Shown piece by piece: positions 59,353 to 64,000 of a stretch of 64,000 nt of DNA. The stretch is from Rhizophagus irregularis (lineage: Eukaryota; Glomeromycota; Glomeromycetes; Glomerales; Glomeraceae): the NCBI RefSeq assembly GCF_026210795.1, contig NC_089454.1:2976001-3040000 (forward strand), read 5' to 3'. The notes below the pieces were generated by a model, which saw only the letters and a program-made list of their open reading frames with translations, did not search any database and had not been told where the DNA came from. The first letter of the stretch is position 1; each line of letters starts with the position of its first letter. Made by a program: the position numbers and the translations under genes.

Positions 59353-59912
59353 GGAAAACAAAACATACACCACACATACCCACACCATACACATACATAC
59401 CTGAATGATGATGTAAAGAAAAGGGGATCGAAGAGAAATAAAGAAAAAAAAAGTGTCCTAAAGAAAAGAGTCCTAATAAAGAGAAAACTTAAGATCGCGG
59501 TATTACCGGAATTAATGTCTATTTTACGAAGTTTACGTACTTTTCGAATATTTGAAGGTTAGCAGTACCGCTGAGGTAAAGATATTCAAACAAATTTTAT
59601 CGCAAACCTCGTGATGTTTTCATCGAATGTAAATTGGAGTATTGTACTGTAACAAAAAAGCCATCCAGTACTGTAACAAAAATCATCCAGTACTGAACAC
59701 TTTTTTTATTATTAATATCGCCTAAAAATTAAAAAGTAATTAAACATTAATAATAATTTGCTGAGTAACCAAAAATAAAAGAACAATTATCGTCATATTA
59801 TAACTACTTGTAAAACTTTATTCACTAAACTTTCTCATCGAATCTTTATTTATTTTTAATTTCTTCCCGATTGCATATAAGAAGGATTATATAAATGGTT
59901 ATTCATATAAAA

Positions 59913-60275
59913 TACAGTCAGAACTCGATATAATGATTTGGGATAAACCGATTTTGGCTCATACTGAATTTTTTCTTTAAACCAAATCCACTTACAATAT
60001 ACTGAAGTTATGTTTATAAACCAATATTTTCGAATTTCGATTATCAATTCTGGCTAACATTATGGCCTGCATTAAGTGCACAGCAAATCACTTGATCATT
60101 GATTTATAAATTTATAAATTTTAATTATTAATAAGAGAAGTTTTCAAGCATCCCTACATAAATATACTGATAATTTTTTTCGATAAATTCATTTTAAAAA
60201 TTGTATTACATAAAGAACGCTTTTTTTTACCGAATATTCGGTTGAAGGGTTCGTTATATTGATATATGTTGTGTC
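59913..60275. mobile_element. Degenerate pogo/Tigger-like MITE
   Basis: Left end TACAGTCAGAACTCGATATA at 59913, right end TTCGTTATATTGATATATGT at about 60250-60273, imperfect inverted repeats of the pogo/Tigger CAGT-x-x-GAACTCGATATAAC type. No transposase frame. Confidence 0.45.
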
Positions 60276-60382
60276 GTTTTTAAATACTTTAATGAATTCA
60301 TTAACATATTTAAAGAATTATACATTATTATAATAATACTAGAAATTAATTATTATTTTATTACATAATTGTTATTTCTATG

Positions 60383-60870
60383 TACACAGTGAAATCCGAT
60401 ATAACGGAACCCCAATAAACCGGAACTGGCCTTATACCGGAACTTTTTTCTGGAACCAAATCACATATATTAAAATAAGTTTGATATAACGGAATTTATT
60501 AGTAAAATCTCGATAATAGCTATAACGGAACAAATAACAGAACGGTTATAATAAAAATGGTTCGATATACCGGAACACGTGACGATTCACAATTTTAAAC
60601 CAATAAAATTACAGTATTTTCACGTGATACAGATAATCTCATTTTTTTTGAGCAACATGATAATTTTTTTTTATAAAAAATTATTTCGGATAGTAAGAAA
60701 AAGCAAAATTTTTTTAAGTTTTGGTAAATTTCAGTGTATAAAATTTCTCAAATAATGTTTTAAATAAAAATAATCTAAATTTTCAATGTTCGTCGCACAT
60801 GTCGCACAAATAAAAACTTGATATAACGGAATTTCATGTGATTTATATATAAAATCCGGTATACACTGTA
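60383..60870. mobile_element. Second pogo-like MITE with TA target duplication
   Basis: Starts TA-CACAGTGAAATCCGATAT (60383) and ends ATCCGGTATACACTG-TA (60870), imperfect TIRs around TA. GATATAACGGAA or GATATACCGGAA recurs at 60400, 60484, 60562 and 60820. No transposase; nonautonomous. Confidence 0.5.
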
Positions 60871-61019
60871 TCAGAATAATAATAAAATTATTGGATAATG
60901 GCGAGGGTTTATTATAAAAATTGTATGAACGGTTCTCCAATAATATAGGTTTCCAAAGACATTTATGCTGTTCATTTAATGTTTGCCGAAAATAATTAAT
61001 TAAATAAGTCAAAACCATA

Positions 61020-62378
61020 TTTTGGCGCTTTAAGTAGTGATTTCGACTTAACTGTGGGTTTTAACAGAATATAATTAAAGTATAAAACCAACATTGTTGA
61101 AATAGGTTTAACTTATTAATATACTCTTTTTGTAATGATATATTTAACAATAAAAAGTTTAATTCTATTACAAAAAAGACTTTTCATTTGAAAATTTATT
61201 ATTATTTTATATCGAATATGTGTATGAATTAATTTTAGCTTTAAACTTTATTACAGCTTTTTACAATTGTAACAACTTGCTAAAATTAAAATGTTAAACC
61301 AATTCTAACATTTAGTTTCAATTAATTAAACTTGCGGAACTGGTAAAAATGCGATACGACTGATAAGTGCTTGAAATTAATATTTAATTACTTTCAAGTT
61401 CCTTGTATAGTTTAACAATTTTTAGTGCTTAATAATAATAATAATATCATTGTTTATCTTTCCTAATAACTTGAAATAGGGTCAAATTTTCTTTAATCAT
61501 AAATGGCCTTTTGGTTTATTAATAATTCCTTAACCTTAAAATATAATAAAAAATAAATAATTGTAATGGCATTATTAATAAATAAAATATAATTCCAAGT
61601 AGTAAATCTTTAGTATCATTTTGGCGTTTGCAACATTTTTTTTCAAAATAACTCATTTTTTTATTTTAACTGTAAAAATTTCCAACCTTTTCGTTAAAAA
61701 AAAAAAAGTGGTGACGTAAAGGATCGATTATATCAATAAAGAGTTTATAGTTTACTGAAAATAAATCATGTGTGCAGACATATAGGTTAGATTTGCGGCA
61801 TGTTAAACTAACTTAAACTGGCAACAAAATCCAACAACCATTTTTTTCATAAGTTCATGGACTATGATTAATCGATAAATAAATAAATAAATAAATTTTA
61901 TTAAAGAAAATAATTTAATTCGATTTTAATCATGTTGAATAAAAATAATAAAATTTATTATTATACAGTATATAACTACTAATAAAAAACAATTTAACTT
62001 TCGTCGGCACACTGCATTGCCGCTATAATATTATCGTACAGTAATTATTAGAAATTAAAACCTCCCAACGAATGATTTAAACTCAAGTCGAAGAAAATCG
62101 TAATCCATAATTTATCACCCATCCTCCGGAAATGTTGACCAACACTACATACTACGTAGTTACAAATTGTTAAATATTTGATGTAAATAAACTAAACAAA
62201 TAATTCTATAAAAAAAAAAAGTTATAAAGATAAGTTTATCACGAAATAAGTATATGATCATTCAACATATTCATTACTACTAACATCATATAAATTAACG
62301 AAATTAGCATAAAATTAATTAATTTATATAATGTATTGCAAATTATATTACCACGCCATTTTACCTACCTTTTAATTG
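61020..62378. other. Intergenic downstream of the kinase gene
   Basis: A+T-rich, no open frame or recognised element. Confidence 0.45.
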
Positions 62379-63920
62379 TCAAACCTCCAAGTCAAATAAT
62401 TTAGAATCTTGACAATCTATAGAAGAAATACTTAGCAATTTTAAAATAAATATTTAATTAAAAATTTCAAAATAATACAATACCTTTATCATTTTCTTCA
62501 TCGTTAAGGTATGATGTCATAATAGATGAATTTACAGGTTTTGTTAAATTATTAAATGTAAGTAACCTACTAGTATATATGGCATCAGGGTTTTTCTTAT
62601 ATGAAGTTGAAATATTTGGTATTTCTTTATCAGCTTCTTCAAACATAGCTTTAATTTCTTTTCCTTTATATCCAAATTTTTCTTTTTCTTTATAGCTTTC
62701 AGGGTGAAGAGATTCTAACCAAAAGTCAAATACGTCAAGAAATTCACTGGCTGTTGGTCTTTGATTTGAATTAGCATTCATACATTTATAGGCTAGTTTC
62801 TTATAAATTTCAGGAGTTCCTTTTCCAAATTCTGGTCTGAGTCCATTACATATTTCTAATGCTAAGCTAATATCATGTTTTCTTTCATAAAAAGGTGGTT
62901 TTCCAGAAGATAATTCAGCCATAATTACACCAAAACTATAAATATCTGAAGATAATGTATATGGTTCTCCATTTAAAACTTCTGGGGCAATATATGGTAA
63001 CACACCACATATTTTATCATCTGATTTTTGTTTATTTGATGGTCCAGACAATCCAAAGTCTGAAATAGAAGTTTGATGTTCATCTACTCGTAATATATTT
63101 CCACTATGAAAATCTTTGTGAAAATATCCTAACTTATGTAAATTTTTAAGACCAGATATTAACCAAAATAAATATTTTATCTTATCTTTCCATAAAATGT
63201 TTTTGAAATTGTGTGAAAGAACACTTCTCAAATTTCCTTCATCTGCAAATTGTAAAATCATTATAAATTCTTCAGTTTCAGGATCTTTGGTCATTCCATA
63301 AAATTTTAATGGAGTAGCATTACCACTTCTTATATAAAAATACCAATGTATTTTAAGCTATTATTTACATTAAAATTAATATTAAAATTTTTGATTAATT
63401 AAAAATTAAGTAAAATATGTAAAGCCAATACAAAACATACCTCATTTAAATATTCAGTTGACATGTTCTCTGATCCATTTAATCTTTTCAAAGCAACTTT
63501 GATAGGTTGAGGTTCTTTTTTTTTCCAACTTAAATCATCTTGTCTATCATATTCTGCTTTACCGTCAATCCATGTTGCAGAATACACTTTTGCAAATCCT
63601 CCTACACCAATTTCCTTTACGTCTTTAAACCTATCAAATGGTACCCATTCAAGAATATCTTTCGAAGTGTATTTTCTTGCATCATAAATTGTATCTTTGA
63701 TAAATTTATTAACGTCATTATTTCCACTGGTCCAACCTTCAATCATACGAAAAGGATCACATTCTTTACACCATAATTCTTCAGTAAATGGTTTATTGCA
63801 ATAAGAACAATTTTTATGGTTAATATTTAAAGAAGCCTCATTTGCATTTATTGGATTAGAATCTTTATTAGAGACATTTAATTTATCAAATAAGGATTTA
63901 AGTTTCTTAAGTTTATGCAT
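62379..63920 (-). CDS. TKL-type protein kinase with N-terminal Cys4 ribbon (463 aa)
   Basis: Three exons on minus: 63920-63441, 63357-62484 and a 38-nt last exon 62416-62379; phases close to 463 aa. The last exon gives DCQDSKLFDLEV; reading through its donor instead gives only GIVLF. N-terminus: zinc-ribbon-like Cys38-x2-Cys41 and Cys51-x2-Cys54 (CSYCNKPF...LWCKECDPF). Kinase domain: glycine loop IGVGGFAKVY (104-113), Lys145 in VALKRL, HKDFHSGN (His240, Asp242, Asn247), DFG 260-262, APE 284-286, DIYSFGVIMAELSSGKPPF, and NQRPTASE of subdomain XI. All catalytic residues are present; HKD replaces HRD. This domain order and the KLFDLE tail match the very large kinase families of Rhizophagus (from memory). 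Substrate unknown. Confidence 0.93.
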
Positions 63921-64000
63921 TAAGAATGAATATTCTAGTAGAAATGATTTTAAAAATTGGTGGCGCTATTTGCGTTACTTTATACTGTATTTTTCTAGTC
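63921..64000. other. Upstream region of the kinase gene (window edge)
   Basis: 80 nt upstream of the kinase ATG with GTATAAAGTAA (minus strand) at 63976-63986 as a possible TATA element. Confidence 0.35.

Noticed and set aside
59124-59408. Four overlapping long frames over the polypurine tract
   Set aside because: Low-complexity Phe/Pro/Ser or Lys/Gly/Glu translations of a simple repeat on both strands.

Overview
The window looks like nuclear DNA from an arbuscular mycorrhizal fungus (Glomeromycotina, most like Rhizophagus). The evidence is the extreme A+T richness, short GT-AG introns (about 60-100 nt) with TACTAAC-like branch points, a TKL-type kinase whose Cys4 head and C-terminal tail are typical of the expanded Rhizophagus kinase families, and many decayed transposons and pseudogenes. 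The species assignment is inference from family resemblance; no database was searched.

Layout. 1-12.7 kb: a ~3.7-kb tandem array plus diverged flanks. It carries ten copies or relics of one tiny gene. Six copies are intact (five on +, one inverted) and encode 32-33 aa peptides ending in Cys-Ser-Ile-Met, a CaaX farnesylation box. Each has a TATAAATA box, an upstream TGAAACA motif (the yeast Ste12 pheromone response element) next to an AGGGG-type motif, and a shared 3' element. This is the architecture of a lipopeptide pheromone gene family and is the main discovery candidate. 13-22 kb: decayed Gypsy-like retroelement, a tRNA-Ser-derived pseudogene, an array of tandem micro-exon/intron units on the minus strand, a purine-rich minisatellite and a SINE-like repeat. 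22.7-24 kb: a three-exon gene with a PD-(D/E)XK-type core and a nuclear localisation signal. 25.6-35.3 kb: decayed genes, a second micro-exon/intron array (minus), an 84-bp perfect-type hairpin, a 24-bp TIR element and a frameshifted acidic ORF of transposon origin.

37.8-41.9 kb: a single-exon 1343-aa protein combining a J-like HPD motif, a hydrophobic hairpin, TPR-like repeats and a patatin lipase domain; a relic of its 3' end lies at 27.7 kb. 43.4-51.0 kb is the ordinary housekeeping block, both genes on the minus strand and fully resolved into exons with frames that close exactly: an endosomal Na+/H+ exchanger (9 exons, 566 aa), one of whose introns has U12-type AT-AC signals, and diphthine-ammonia ligase DPH6 (16 exons, 711 aa). 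54.8-59 kb: a GNAT-like fragment, an intronless decayed copy of the Arp2/3 subunit ARPC2, and an unidentified multi-exon membrane-protein fragment. 59.2-60.9 kb: a polypurine tract and two pogo-like MITEs. 62.4-63.9 kb: the TKL kinase (3 exons, 463 aa).

The housekeeping genes do not form a pathway together. What stands out is the contrast between a small conserved core (exchanger, DPH6, kinase, patatin) and accessory DNA dominated by amplification, inversion and decay, with the CaaX-peptide cluster showing conserved promoters and conserved coding sequence inside that unstable setting.
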